Source: Bedellia somnulentella | Taxonomy: Eukaryota > Arthropoda > Insecta > Lepidoptera > Bedelliidae | Direction: 5' to 3' | NCBI GenBank assembly: GCA_963576735.1 | Contig: OY755187.1 | Span: 868,001 to 932,000 of the forward strand | DNA: 64,000 nt | In this document: piece by piece, positions 1 to 11,620 of the stretch | Layout of the letters: every line of letters starts with the position of its first letter | Numbering within the stretch: the stretch's first letter is position 1 | Notes under the pieces: model-generated | Seen by the model: the letters and a program-made list of their open reading frames with translations, nothing else | Told to the model about the DNA's origin: nothing | Database searches by the model: none | Program-made: the position numbers and the translations under genes

Positions 1-930
1 GTCTATACTGCTAATATATCCAAGGTCATAAAGAATTCAAAATACCACTTATATGCTGACGATACACAAATTTATACACATCTTCCCTCGGACAGTGATG
101 GGTTCTCTGCGGGTTTACAGAGCTTCCACAAAGATCTGGAGTGTATAGTGGAATGGTCTAAAAACCATCACCTTATGATCAACCCACACAAGACTATAGC
201 TTTAATCTGCGGCACACCTAGTCAGGTCTCTAGGATAACCGAACTTCAACCGTCGGTTTTGGTTGATGGAGTAGCGGTGCCTTTTCAGGTGTGCATTCGG
301 AACCTTGGTCTTCACATGGACCAGTCGCTCACATTTCAAAATCATGTTGATCTAAAGACTGCCAAGTGCTTTGCTGGCCTTAGTACTTTATACAAGATAA
401 GGTCATTTATAAGTGAGGATGTTCGACTCAGGTTATGCGAGGGTTTAGTTCTGTCCCAGTTAGGCTATTGCGACATCGCCTATGGCCCTTGTCTGCTAAA
501 AAAGACCGAACACCAAATACAACGTGTACAAAATGCCTGTATGCGGTACTGTTTTAATATTCCACGACGGCAACACATTACTCCATATTTGATTGAGAAG
601 AACTTGCTTAACATGAGACATAAAAGGAGACTGAAACTTTCATGTTTCGTCTATAAAGTAATTAAATATAAAACACCAAAATACCTTTATGACAAACTCA
701 ACTTTTCGAAACGCGAACGCCTCAATGTACTTTTGTTACCGAAGCACAAGCTTACAAGGACCAAGGGCTGCTTTACAATAGCAGCTTCTAAATGCTGGAA
801 CGTTATACCGCCGCCTATCAAAGATGCACAGTCTATTTCCTCATTTAGAAACAAATTGCTTAAATATTTGATAGTATTGCAGCGCAACGAGTTTGCTATT
901 CCCTATGGCTGTGCTTCTAATGTCGAATAA
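1..930 (+). CDS. Non-LTR retrotransposon reverse transcriptase, C-terminal part (partial)
   Basis: The frame is open from base 1, so the gene continues left of the window, and it ends at TAA 928-930. The RT catalytic motif YADD lies at 52-63, followed by TQIY. Downstream blocks such as LGYCDIAYGPCL and QRVQNACMRYCF are typical of the thumb and C-terminal region of Jockey/CR1-type LINE polymerases. The protein would reverse-transcribe LINE RNA at a nicked target. The frame has no stop or shift, so this copy is young or only lightly decayed. A 5'-truncated sister copy is at 49139-49814 on the other strand. The exact clade is inferred. Confidence 0.85.
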   Translation, partial: VYTANISKVIKNSKYHLYADDTQIYTHLPSDSDGFSAGLQSFHKDLECIVEWSKNHHLMINPHKTIALICGTPSQVSRITELQPSVLVDGVAVPFQVCIRNLGLHMDQSLTFQNHVDLKTAKCFAGLSTLYKIRSFISEDVRLRLCEGLVLSQLGYCDIAYGPCLLKKTEHQIQRVQNACMRYCFNIPRRQHITPYLIEKNLLNMRHKRRLKLSCFVYKVIKYKTPKYLYDKLNFSKRERLNVLLLPKHKLTRTKGCFTIAASKCWNVIPPPIKDAQSISSFRNKLLKYLIVLQRNEFAIPYGCASNVE

Positions 931-1432
931 TAACCAGTAATAAGGTATTTATATATACAGTAACATGTATCTATGTATATATATATATATATATATTTAT
1001 CTATTTATGCATTATATTGTTATGAAAGTATGTACGTGGCTTTCATTATTGGTATTTATATTGATTGTTATTTATATTATATTCTTCTATAATATGTGAA
1101 GAGATCTAAATAATGTATATAAATGAGCTCTAGGCTAAGACTATGCGCGTGGTGTCTGTGTGTGGATGTGTGTGTGTGTGTGTGTGTGTGTATGCGAGTG
1201 CATGTGTATAGAAATTAGTTCTAAGTTAGTTTTAAGTGTAAGTAGTCTTAAGGTTTGGTCAGAGCTGAAAATCGGAGCTATCTGCTTGTAGTGGATAGAC
1301 CGAGCTCTGTACCATTTTGTCTTTTATTTTGCTGTTATATGCTATTGTTCGCTTTGTTAATACTTCTTTCTTATTGTTTGTTGTCATGTCACCATTTTTT
1401 TTTTGTTGTATGTGTTAAAGACAAATAAAATC

Positions 1433-1468
<36 letters not shown>
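931..1468 (+). mobile_element. 3' UTR and (TTA)n tail of the LINE
   Basis: After the stop codon come a TA microsatellite (about 974-996), a TG microsatellite (about 1156-1191) and a terminal (TTA)n run (1435-1468). The same order is found inverted at 49139-49808, which shows that the microsatellites belong to the element and are not independent of it. Confidence 0.85.
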
Positions 1469-1478
1469 CTGTCTCAAC

Positions 1479-1741
1479 ATACATACATACATATACTCAC
1501 GGCTATATTTCCCTAGAAGGGGTAGCCAGAACTAAGGTATCATAAATTTGGAACTTGAGTGGCCACTTTTGGAAGTTGAGTGGGGAAAAGATGGTAAAAA
1601 TAAAGGTTTTTGGTGATGGGTCTCCAACCGCATCGCCCAAAAATCCAAAAAAAACAAAAAAAGCCCCAATACCCTTAGTCGCCTCTTACGACACCCGTGG
1701 GTAGAAAGGGGTAGCGAAATTCTAAGCCGGCACTACACGGC
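1479..1741 (-). mobile_element. SINE-like retroposon, family D, full-length copy
   Basis: Read on the minus strand, it starts with the head GCCGTGTAGTGCCGGC and ends in a GTAT microsatellite tail. At least nine other copies occur in this window. Several are flanked by perfect 10-bp duplications, which is retroposon behaviour. No tRNA A or B box is evident in family D. It lies directly after the LINE tail and truncates the neighbouring hAT relic. Confidence 0.8.
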
Positions 1742-2578
1742 AAAAAATATATCTGTCTGAAGTTTGGAGTATAATTGGTGCACGCTATTGTCATTAAATC
1801 CTGGAGATGTTCATTAGTAAGTTGAGATCGAAATTTATTCGTTATGAAATTCATCTTTGAAAATGCTGCTTCACAAATATATAATAATAAATATATAAGA
1901 CCGCCAGTTGTACTTTGGCTTTTATACTGATCTTTTTTTTTGTAATTGTTGTTTTTATTTTGTAATGTGCAATAAAGAGTTTTATTATTATTATTATTAT
2001 TATATGTTGACCCAAACAAAGTAAGAAGTTTCATAGCTATTTTTTTTAGTTCTGGATATTTATTACCACACACAAATTTTATCCAGAACTCTTCACAGGA
2101 AACTTCTGCATGTTTGTGTTTTAAAACTGTGTTTTCTTGGAAATCGATCATTTCTACCTGCAGAGTAGCTTTATCACTCCCGAAAACATTTGCAGCTTCG
2201 TTGCTCCATTCACCATCAGGATGCAGAGAGTAAATGCTGCTGAGGATCTTTACAACATTCTCAATTTTCTTATAATCTGCGAACCTTTTTTCAAATTCCG
2301 ATTTCAGATCTGTAATGAACGTCTTGTATTGGCCGACATCAATCTCGCTGTCACTGCTGATTATTTTATTTAAATTAGGGAAGTGTAAGCGTTTACTACC
2401 AACATCATTAATAAAGAGATCAAGTTTTCTCGTAAAACTTTTTACTTCCGACATGAGCTCCCATACAAGCTTTCCTTTGCCTTGAAGCTTAAGGTTCAGG
2501 ACATTGATATGTTTAAAAATATCCGTCAAAAAAGCAATGGCAGCTACATTTTCTTTTTCTTTTAGGAAACTTAAATAG
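1742..2578 (-). pseudogene. hAT-superfamily transposase relic
   Basis: The minus frame reads a stretch resembling GTF2IRD2/SCAND3/ZBED-type hAT proteins: FLTDIFKHINVLNLKLQG, then the C-terminal block FRSQLTNEHLQDLMTIA. There is no BED finger and no first catalytic part, so this is a middle to C-terminal fragment. A short LINE-like 3' tail (about 1925-2003, ending in TTA repeats) is inserted between LLTLFGSTY and CEAAFSKMNF and is read through as an Asn-rich stretch. The right end abuts LINE ORF1 sequence near 2578, and the left end abuts a SINE. It is not functional. Confidence 0.7.
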
Positions 2579-2664
2579 GCGTACCACTAGCGGCCGCGCC
2601 GCGCCGCCGTCACGCGGCTGCCGCATGCGCATCGCACTCACGAAGTCCCGCTCGTCCAGCTTAA
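2579..2664 (-). pseudogene. LINE ORF1 fragment, 3' piece displaced by piggyBac and Gypsy insertions
   Basis: GC-rich sequence, read on the minus strand, gives LDERDFVSAM then GGAARPLVVRL. It continues the ORF1 frame of 12325-12950 once the piggyBac-like element (TTAA sites) and the Gypsy element (GCAC sites) are skipped. The bridging piece is 5749-5763. The element is lost to the left, where hAT sequence begins. Confidence 0.65.
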
Positions 2665-5600
2665 CCCTTATCTTGGCAAGACAATGAAATACCTTTAATT
2701 TTGATTTAGATGGTTTTATACTTATAAAGATAAATAAATATTGAATAAATAATGGAAAATAACCATTTTCAGTTTTCAGATTTCAGAAAAAGGTATGTAT
2801 CATAGGTGTCACATTGCCAAGTGTGTAGCAAAGCTAGTCTCTTTAAGGACGTATATTATATGATGCACTGCCAATCACTCAGTGCAAGAACATATAAAAT
2901 TTATGTATCACATATGTTACTGTGCTAAGAAGGGATATTGAAATTAAACATCGTATTTTTATTATAAAAATGTTTATTGCAATTATAAAATAGTTATTAA
3001 TAAGATAAGGGTTAATCTTAGAATATAGAGGGTTAATGTAACTGTTTTTATAACTTTCATCAACCTTGAATAAGTTTTAAAACTTATGAAAACTATAAAA
3101 ACAGTTACGTTTTTCCACTAAACAAAGTCTTTGGTCACATTTAGTGCATTTAATGTTGGTTTGTCCAGTCTTGCAAAACCGACATCGACCACGACTGACA
3201 AAAGCAGGCCAGTGATTGTTATTATCACTCCTGATGCCATCCGAAGGTCTCGGAGCCACAGGTGTTTTAATTTTAATGATGTTGACGAGGCTATTTGGGT
3301 TACTTTGCTTTACATCTCTGCCTTTTTTAAGTAACTCTTTATATATGTTGAGTCTAAATGTTTTTAATTTTATGTTTTCATTTGGATTATTCTTGCGCCA
3401 CGTCAGCCATGCATTGTTAACACAAATATCAAATAGTTGGGAAAAAATACTAAAATGCCATCTGTGGCTCCGAAACTCTGAACGATACAGAGCTATAAGC
3501 ATATCCGACAAGTCCACCCCACCCATGTGGCGATTATATTGCTTGATAATTTCAGGACAGTTGATATCCACCTTTCGTTTTTGTTCTTTACAATATCTTC
3601 TAACTTTATTTAGAGGATATGAATCACAATAAGTACTCGCCACATGGACAGAGCGGTTGTCGTACCATTTTGTTACAGATATTTTCTTTTTATTACAAAC
3701 AACCTGACAAAAACTGCCTCTACCTTTTTTCTTCAGTTTTTTGTCACTCATCAACAAACTTTCGCCTCCTTTTAAACGGTTCGGTCTAACTGTGCCCAAA
3801 CTTAATATACCGTACTTATCACGCAAAACAGTCATTAGAGGAATACTGGTAAAGAAGTTATCGAAATATACAACTGATCCACTTTTATTTTGTATAGTTT
3901 GACAGAGTGCCAGAACTACTAAGGCACCCAAACCTAAAGCCTTTTCATCTTCGGGAAAAGAATATCCCCTAAATGTATCATCTCCACCATAAATAAGGAA
4001 GTCATGCACGAATCCCGTTATACTCGATCGAGCAAACATTTTAAATCCCCATTTAGTTGGTTTTTTCTGCATGTATTGTCTTCTATTTCCAGCTTTTTTA
4101 CCTTTATACGGTATCATCATTTCGTCGACACTGAAATTTTGTTCTTCATTCTGCTTCAAACAATTTTGCCTGATAGCTTTAAAAATGGGTCTTATTTTAA
4201 AGTACTTGTCACCATCATCATTACAGTTGTCGATGAAATGAAGATGCCGTCGTATTTGTTGATACTTTTTCAAGGGCATAATATCAGCCACACCTGGTAT
4301 TCTGGTGTCTTTAGCCCAGTAGTCAGTGTAAGCTGGGAGCTTAACTACACCCATGTACAACATTATGCCCAGAAAATCTTTGACATCATTAGCTGTTATA
4401 TTAATAGATTTACCAGTTTTTTGTGTTGAGTATAAGTTGGTCTGGTCAACCATCAAATTAATTATCTCGTCAGAAATAAAAAGCTGAAAATAATCAAGTG
4501 GAGATGATACATTGGAGATATTCGCTTCGGAGGGTGCTCTTTCAAATATATCAACATATACTTTGTGAATGCTTTGTTTTTCTGCCAGTTAAATTTTATA
4601 ACTTTAGGTTCGAGTTTGGTTTTGTTTTGTACTTTATTTTTAGCTTTTATTTTTTTTAGTTTTTGTGATCTGGTTCGGTTTGGTGTAGATGTGATTAAAT
4701 CCGGCGATCTTGGTGAAAAGGCTCCAGGGCTATGGTCTAAGGATTTTTTCAAAACGTGTTTTATTAGAGACTTGTTGTTATCTTGCTGTATTTGTGGTGA
4801 TTGGACTGGATTACTTGTACTGGGTACTGGACTTGTGGGAATCGCTGGAGATGACGGTGTTTCGGGAAAACTCTGGTCCAAAACATGACGAACTAAAGAA
4901 CTATTGACCTCTTCTTGTACTATTTCGTTTTCAGTGTCAGATAACATTATCATATTCTCCAAAGAACTGCTTATTGAAGGTGCTGGAGAGCTTTCGTAGG
5001 CATCATCGTTGTTAACAAAGCGAAAAACATCATCTTCAGAGTTAGTTGATGAATTATCATCATCGGAACATGCATTTTCAGCAGGAACAAGCGCGAGAAT
5101 TTTTTTGCTTCTTTGCAACATAGCTGAGCTTCCACCACCCTAAACCAAAACGAACATGCGTGTTAAGAAAGAAAAAAGCAAAAAACAATCCCAATAAGCA
5201 CTTTTGTTAGTATTAATGTGACAAAATTATTATAAATATTACCCTACTATAGTTGGCAATGACACAAATACAATACATAATATTACTTGAAACATATTTT
5301 GCCCACTGGGCATAGTAACAAATACGATACGTACTTTAATAACATCCATTTGTTAGGAAGTTGGCAAAGTAACATATTTGATACATTGGAATTTAGGCTG
5401 CCAAAAGTGAATGAAATATGATGATTTGCAGCATCAAAAATATGTATTCACATGCATTATCTAGTATTTAAGTTATTTTGCCTAAAATCTGGGTCACTTT
5501 TGAAGAAAAACGATTTAAAAAATAATTTTACTTACCGAACGGGTGAAGAGTGATTTCCGCCGCATCGTTAGTTTGAATTTGACAGGTCATTGACTTGACC

Positions 5601-5744
5601 AAATGAAGATTTTGACGTTTGAATGACATTTAGATTGATTAACATTTGCGTTCTATGTTTTAAATTATTCATAATTAAAATCGTTAACGTTTAATTTTTT
5701 TTTTATGTTAGTGTATCATAGGTGTTACAGTACCAAGTTAAGGG
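2665..5744 (-). mobile_element. piggyBac-like DNA transposon, essentially full length
   Basis: Both ends are bordered by TTAA (2661-2664 and 5745-5748). The terminal inverted repeats start CCCTTATCTTGGCA on the left and CCCTTAACTTGGTA on the right (read inward). A subterminal motif GTATCATAGGTGT occurs near both ends (about 2796 and 5712). The length is 3,080 bp, and the single transposase gene is on the minus strand. All of this fits the piggyBac superfamily. Confidence 0.9.
3077..5565 (-). pseudogene. piggyBac-like transposase, probable two-exon gene with one frameshift
   Basis: The three catalytic aspartates are visible in SVDEMM, YFDNFFTS and GGVDLSDM, and the C-terminal Cys-rich finger (CRFCKTGQ, CTKCDQRLC) is complete. 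The N-terminal part is acidic and Ser-rich, as usual. The upstream frame (4462-5121) and the downstream frame (3077-4456) are separated by one indel near 4555-4570; otherwise the reading is continuous. I infer a 10-codon first exon (5536-5565, MRRKSLFTRS) with donor GTAAGT and an acceptor TTTAG ending at 5140. This gives a 396-bp intron and joins in frame to GGGSSA before the Met at 5121. Total is about 690 residues. The enzyme would cut and paste at TTAA. Confidence 0.85.
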
Positions 5745-5759
5745 TTAACTCCTAGCTTC

Positions 5760-5763
5760 GCAC
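5760..5763. repeat. Target-site duplication GCAC of the Gypsy element (left)
   Basis: GCAC immediately precedes the left LTR. The same four bases follow the right LTR at 12325-12328. Four to six bp is usual for Ty3/Gypsy. Confidence 0.85.
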
Positions 5764-5960
5764 TGAGGTGTGTGGTGTTGGTGGTCCGGTTGGTATTGGC
5801 GGTATATCAAATCAAAGACATGTTTGATTGTTGGTGGTCGTTTATTGAATAATGTAAAGTATTAAAAAGTATTACAACTATAACTTACTGACTAAGCATA
5901 TCGCGACGGACATAACATGTGTAACCTAATTAAGTCGTATTGCTATGTCGCAACACTACA
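5764..5960 (-). repeat. 3' LTR of the Gypsy element
   Basis: 197 bp, starts TGAGGTGTGTGG and ends ACACTACA on the plus strand. It is identical to 12128-12324. Confidence 0.93.
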
Positions 5961-5981
5961 TCTCCCCCGAAAAGATAAGGG
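5961..5981 (-). promoter_or_regulatory. Polypurine tract of the Gypsy element
   Basis: The minus strand reads CTTTTCGGGGGAGA directly before the 3' LTR. This is the expected plus-strand primer site. Confidence 0.75.
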
Positions 5982-6120
5982 TACACACCCTTCCTTAAGA
6001 AAAAAATGTTTACACATAATAAACATAAAACACAATTAAACATTTTTTTTACTAATTAAACTATAACTGTAAATAAATCTTAAACTAATCATAAAACAAT
6101 TTCGTATTATTTTTATAACA

Positions 6121-6408
6121 TAAACGTTAACATAAACGTTCACGCCGTTTTATCCCCGAAGGGGTTGGCAGAGGTACCAATACTCCTGAACTCACATGGC
6201 AAGCGCCATCTAGTTTCCAGAGAAGGTACCCACGTTTTGCTTAGACAGTGTACTTACGTGATAGGGGGCAGGCCTATCGCCGTTTTGTACGAATACACTG
6301 TCACATGACTAAGTACAACTCAGCCATGTGGGTTTCCTCACGATGTTTTCCCTCACCGTTAGCAACCATGATAAATTAACCACACATATGACTTTAGAAA
6401 AGACAAAT
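6121..6408 (-). mobile_element. SINE family A body, minus orientation, inside Gypsy 3' region
   Basis: Contains the family A body: ACGTTCACGCCG, then a CCCCGAAGGGG stem, then the CACATGACTAAGTACAACTC block and AAAAGACAAATTG at the right edge. It lacks its own tRNA-like head. Instead a plus-oriented head piece lies 25 bp to the right, so two partial SINEs stand head to head. Confidence 0.8.
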
Positions 6409-6432
6409 TGATAATTGATGAATTGATGATAA

Positions 6433-6530
6433 GCGACATGATAGTCCAGTGGGTAAGAACACCCGCCCGAAAAACAGAAGGGCGTGAGTTCCAATCCTGG
6501 GACGGGCCTACACCAATTTGTCTTTTCTTA
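6433..6530 (+). mobile_element. SINE family A tRNA-like head, plus orientation
   Basis: A-box-like TAGTCCAGTGGG and B-box-like GAGTTCCAATCC, then CACCAATTTGTCTTTTCT. Family A is therefore tRNA-derived. This piece ends exactly where the Gypsy integrase frame resumes. Confidence 0.75.
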
Positions 6531-7448
6531 TTATTTTTATGTACTAATAATTCTTTATTTTTCTTAGATATTAAAACATTAGGTGAAATATCCTTTAACA
6601 CTTTATAAGGTCCTTCATAAACATTATCAAGCTTATTACCTATTTGGTTTTTTAGCAATATTAAATCACCTATATTATATTTCACAGTATTACAATTCTT
6701 ATCGTACTGAAGCTTTCTACTAATTTTACTCTGTAACAAATTCTGCTTAGCATCTGCTTGTGCTTTTTGTAATCTGTATTTTAGCTCTTTAGGGTAATCG
6801 TCATGATTATACAGAGGATCGATTCCCTTTGATAAATTACTTGGTAAATTACACATTTTCCCAAATACAAGTTCGTATGGAGTGTATTTCGTCTCTGAGT
6901 GAACACTTGTGTTAAAAGAAAAACACCAAAATGGAACCCAGTCACTCCAATCGGCCTTAATATTTTCGCACTGAATTCGTAAATACGCGCCTAGATGTTT
7001 GTGCGTATTTTCTATAGAACCTAACGTCTCGTGGTGGTATGCGGTGGAAATATGTTTTTCTATACCTAATAATCTACACGTTTCAACCATTACGGATGAC
7101 GTAAACTCGGTTCCTCTATCCGAAATGATGGTTTTTGGCACACCGTAGCGAAGGACAAAATTAGTAACGAACGCTTTCGTCACCGTTTCCGTATCCTTAC
7201 GAGGCAAAGGATAAGCTTCGACGTATTTGCTTAAATCGCACTGTAGAGTGAGAATATACTTATTATCATAGTTATCTATATCTAATGGACCCATAATATC
7301 TAAACTAATTCTTTCGAAAGCCGTACTGGCGGTAGAAGTTATTGTCATAGGCTCTTTAATATGTCTATTCGTGTGTTTTTGAATCTGACAACTTTTACAT
7401 TTCTTTACGAAGTTAATGACGTCATTTGTTATTCCTGGCCAAAAATAT
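6531..7448 (-). pseudogene. Gypsy pol, integrase catalytic and C-terminal part
   Basis: Continues the pol frame after a single TAA stop (7446-7448 region, INNIKK then stop then YFWPG). The zinc finger is completed by CKSCQIQK, the catalytic core shows FERISLDIMGP, IISDRGTEF and GSIENTHKHL (D, D, E), and the C-terminal GPY-like block is YEGPYKVLKD. Read-through of the SINE gives false extra residues at the C-terminus. It would integrate the cDNA. Host context: inside the Gypsy element, downstream of RT/RNase H. Confidence 0.85.
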
Positions 7449-8935
7449 TATTTTTTAATATTATTTATCATGCGGTTTATACCTGCATGTCCACTAGTGG
7501 GTAAAATATGAAAATCATTTAATATAGTTATTATTTCATCTTTATCAGTTATTCTTGTAACTTCTTTTGTAATAAGAAACTTTAGCGACATGGTTTTATA
7601 CTTATCTATACAGCGCAGTAAACTTTGTATATATTTATCGACACTCTTATTCTTTATAATGAGTAAGTCGTTAATATTTAATTGTTTGCACAACTTTTCT
7701 AAATCCCTCACTAACACTTCTTGAGTAGATAATGATTGGGTATTAAGAAATATCGCTGACTGCGATGGAACATACGTGCAATATCTAGCGTCGCTTATAA
7801 CATTATTTGACTGTCTAAGACATTTATTATTATAATTGTCTGAAAATCTCAACTCAATGATATCTTTAGGCTGTTTGAGTACTTCTACTGCTGTAGGTTG
7901 ATCAGGCCTACGGGCGGTCGAAGACTCGGTCGGTCGGTCTGTGTTAATTCCTTGATTGTCTAACTTCTTCTTCTGAGCTCTAGTTAGTACTGAAACTACT
8001 TGCTCGTGCATTTCCTTTAAATCTTTCGACGTAACCGGGAGACGACTTAACGCATCTGCAGCTGCATTATGTCGGCCTGGCACGTATTCTACCTCAAAAT
8101 CGTATTCTTCTAAATATAAACGGAACTTTGTTAATCGACTAGATGGGTCGTTCAGTCCGAACAAATAAACAAGGGGCCTGTGGTCAGTAAATATTTTGAA
8201 CTTGCGGCCATATAAATAGGGTCGAAAATGGCGTACAGCCCAAACGATAGCTAATAATTCTAACTCAATAACTGGGTATCTGGTCTCGGCTGGTTTAAGG
8301 CTTCGACTTGCATACGCTATCACTTTACCATTGCTATTGGACAAAATTCCACCTAGGCCTAATTTTGATGCGTCGGTTTGTAGTCTAAAAATATTATTTT
8401 CTGAAAAGTCTGGGTAATCTAGTACTAGAGGGTGGGTAAGGGCTAATTTTAAATTCTGGAATGCACTTTCGCACTCACGACTCCACTCAAAACTGACACT
8501 TTTTTTACACAAAGCATGTAACGGATATACTATATCAGCAAATCGCGGAATAAATCGCCGGTAATAATTAGCAAAAGCGACGAATCGTTTTACATCGTCA
8601 GCGCACGCGGGTCTTGGGTAGTGACGCGTGACCTCGATTTTGCTTGGGTCGGGAAAAATACCTTCTGGTGTTATTTTATGTCCTAAATAAACTATCTCTT
8701 TCCTCAAAAATTCGCATTTCATGGGGTTAAGTTTTAAGTTAACGTCCCTTAATCGATTTAACACACACATAAGATTTTTATTATGGTGTTCCATAGATTT
8801 TCCTATTACTACACAATCGTCTAAGTAAATAAAACATTTTTCAAAGTTTAGGCCTGCCATTGCTATGGTCATGAGCCTGGAGAAAACACTAGCACTGGTC
8901 TTGAGACCCATGGGACAGCGTTTCATCTGATACTG

Positions 8936-9055
8936 TTTTCCTGCTGTAAATGCTGTATATTTGCGTGAATTACTATCCAAAGAGAGTTGATACATCTTAT
9001 TTAAGCTAAATGATGTATATTTACGCGATTTTGGATCTAAAGATAATTGATAATA
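8936..9055 (-). repeat. Imperfect 60-bp tandem duplication inside RT
   Basis: Units 8936-8995 and 8996-9055 encode YQLSLDSNSRKYTAF and YQLSLDPKSRKYTSF. They preserve the frame but differ at about a quarter of the bases. Confidence 0.8.
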
Positions 9056-10072
9056 AGATTGGGAAAGGTCTAATTTCGAAAAATAAATACTTCCGGACAA
9101 TGAGTCAAGTATTTCGGTGATATTTGGAAGTGGAAATTTGTCATCTTGAATTTTATTATTTAACTGTCGATAATCTATGACCAATCTCCATTTTTTCTCG
9201 TTTGATTTATCAGCTTTCTTTGGGACTAATAGAACTGGGCTTGACCACTCTGACACGGTCTCCTCTATGATGTCGTTTTTCAGCATCTCTTGGATTTGTT
9301 TCTCAATTTCACCTTTCAAAGCTTGTGGAACTCGATAAGGCTTTACATACGCGGGACTCACGTTATCTTTTAAAATTATATTATGTTGCATTAGATTTGT
9401 AACTGATAACTTATCACCAGGTAAGTGGAAAACATCGGCATATTTCGCACATATTTTCTCAATTTCTAACTTTTCTTTTCTATTTAAGTAATTCAAATCA
9501 AGTAGTTCAAATAAATTTTTGACGCGGTTTACTGATTTATTTTCGGCATTAAATTGGCAAACATCAAAATTATTGATTGATTGCATTGGAATATTATATG
9601 AATTAATATCGACTTCCTTTTCGGTCGTATTTAAAATTCTTATGGGAATGCTACCATTACAAGGTTTTGAAATCATTCCGGCAACAAAAACACCTTCTTT
9701 TATTTCCTGTGCTAATATGACGGTATCGTAAGTAGAGCTACAAGGAATATATTTAATTATCTCGCAACGCGGCGGTATCATGTGAATGTATTCACTCTGG
9801 CTACTGCCTATTTTAATGCTCACGGTTTTGTCATTTGAAAATAGCTTTAAAGACGATGTTTTATAGTCTATAATTGCGTTGAATCGTCTAAAAAAATTCT
9901 CTCCTAATATTCCATTTGCTGAGCATGACATATTCTTAAAAACATAAAACTTCTCTCTAAAAGTAATATTATCATACGTTAAATCTAAATAAATGTAACC
10001 TTCGGAATATAATTTACCACTAACACCTTTAATCGTAATTTTATCATAGTATAATCATTCATTTCATCATAG

Positions 10073-10240
10073 TAAACGGCGATAGGCCTGCCCCCTATCA
10101 CGTGAGTACACTGTCCATGCAAAACGTGGGTACTCTGAACACCAGGTGACAAAGTCACGTGATGTTCAGAAGTATTAGTACCTCTGCCAACCCCTTCGGG
10201 GATATTCGGCGTGAACGTTTATGTTATGTTATGTTTATGT
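10073..10240 (+). mobile_element. SINE family A, 5'-truncated, inside Gypsy protease
   Basis: Starts within AACGGCGATAGGCC and ends with GTGAACGTTTATG and a TTATG-type tail. The flanks carry near-identical TATAATCATTCATT and TATAATTCATTCATT, taken as the target duplication. It splits the protease frame. Confidence 0.85.
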
Positions 10241-10402
10241 TATAATTCATTCATTAAATCAAAGTGCTGAGTTAACCACTCATATTTTAATACGCAAATA
10301 CTTGCACCACTATCTACTAATAAACTTATTTTCTTATCTATACCTAAGTTGCTTACGCTGAGAGACACGACGCTACTCATATTATAATTTAAAATAAAGT
10401 GC

Positions 10403-11620
10403 TCATTCATTGAAGGCACGAAAAAACTCGCTATTTGGTGCAAATTGAGTGCACTCCGGTGTGTCTGTCGAATTGCGCTGTGCTTGCAATACGTGTGCGC
10501 TATTTTGCATGTACCGGGGTATTGAACCTCGATAGCGGCCTCGCGTTGTGCCTCTAGTAGGCTTACCACGACCATGGTTTGGTGAAAATGATTGATACGA
10601 TGAGCCATTATTATTATTGTACTGTGGCTTGTTATCGCGGCTATTGTTCGAATACCGATTCGAACTAAAATAAACTCTTGAACGTCCTCTATTATATGCG
10701 TAACCTCTATTGAAGTTTTGCCTAATTTTCATTACGGGCTGTTCATCGGTGGGCGATAAAGAATTTTCGTCGATCGCGGTCCTAATGGCCTCTGGAAGAG
10801 AGTCGAACGTTCGCGCGGCTATGATGGTACTTAAACGCTGATTAGACAATCCGTCGGCAAAACGTTTTATCGCGAATTTTTCGTTTATGTGCCGTAAAAT
10901 ATCATATTTATTATCATCTCCGTCGGCTTGAGCTATGGTTAAGTTAACAAACAATTGTTCTAAATCATAACCAAACTTCTCGATGGACATACGTCCTTGT
11001 TTAATTTCGTGAAGTTGTGATTGTATAGCAACTGCAGACTTTTTCTGAATTAAATGAGTTCTCATATCATTAATTAAACTATCTACTGTCGCGTACTTCG
11101 ATTTTAATCTTAACTTAGCGCTAGCGGAAAGTCTTGTTTTAAGTACAAATTCTATTAATTGTTTATTCGCGTGTTCATTGATCATAGAACTGTAAGTTGT
11201 ATAGAATCAATTAATTGAGAAGTGATCTGCTCCTGGCCGGTCATTACGGGCAACAGGGCTATTGCTGTTTTTAAATCAAAGTTATCCGCCATTTTTAAAC
11301 TTTCTGAACAGTCCTGATAATCTTCGAGTGTCTTATTCTTTTCTACCATAAATACTAAACTTAAAATAAAACTGTAAATAGAATGGATATCCTCTGTACT
11401 TATGAATTACTTGGACTGTCTCTCCTATAAACTCAGAGTTCTCTATTTTAATTTTAATTTCGGACGAAATAGGCTCCAAACGACTGTACGCTATTTGAGC
11501 TTCTTTAAATTTATTTTGAGCTGTTTGAGAATTTTGTCTTCTAATGGGACCAATCTTGACGAGGTATTCTCTAATATTAACTAATTTCTCATATACAATT
11601 TCTAGCTCAGTTAAGGACAT
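10403..11620 (-). pseudogene. Gypsy gag (frameshifted)
   Basis: The start at 11620 (MSLTELEIVYEKL) runs to about 11390. After one shift the frame continues with ADNFDLKTAIALLPVMTG, and after a second disruption near 11195 it continues with a 260-residue ORF (10403-11185). This has the capsid-like block LIEFVLKTRLSASAKL and an Arg/Gly/Asn-rich C-terminal tail instead of zinc knuckles, as in 412/mdg1-type Gag. Its role would be particle assembly and RNA binding. Two or more frame breaks make it non-functional as read. The protease frame overlaps its 3' end. Confidence 0.8.

Larger units (their letters stand above)
7448..10608 (-). pseudogene. Gypsy pol: protease, reverse transcriptase, RNase H
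   Basis: The protease starts in the -1 frame overlapping gag and shows LLVDSGASICVL (catalytic DSG). It is split by a SINE (10073-10240), and beyond it the flap/ILG part (GILGENFF) is found. RT follows with KWRLVIDYRQLN, the catalytic FIYLDDCVV (about 8817-8840) and YLGHKITPEG. RNase H shows LQTDASKLGLGG, ELELLAIVWA and DHRPLVYLF. The H2C2 zinc finger starts with TSGHAGINRM. An odd 60-bp imperfect tandem duplication within the RT palm (about 8936-9055) repeats YQLSLD..SRKYT. The element class is clear; this copy cannot make a normal Pol. Confidence 0.9.

Noticed and set aside
6309..6494. 61-codon ORF
   Set aside because: Falls within SINE sequence.
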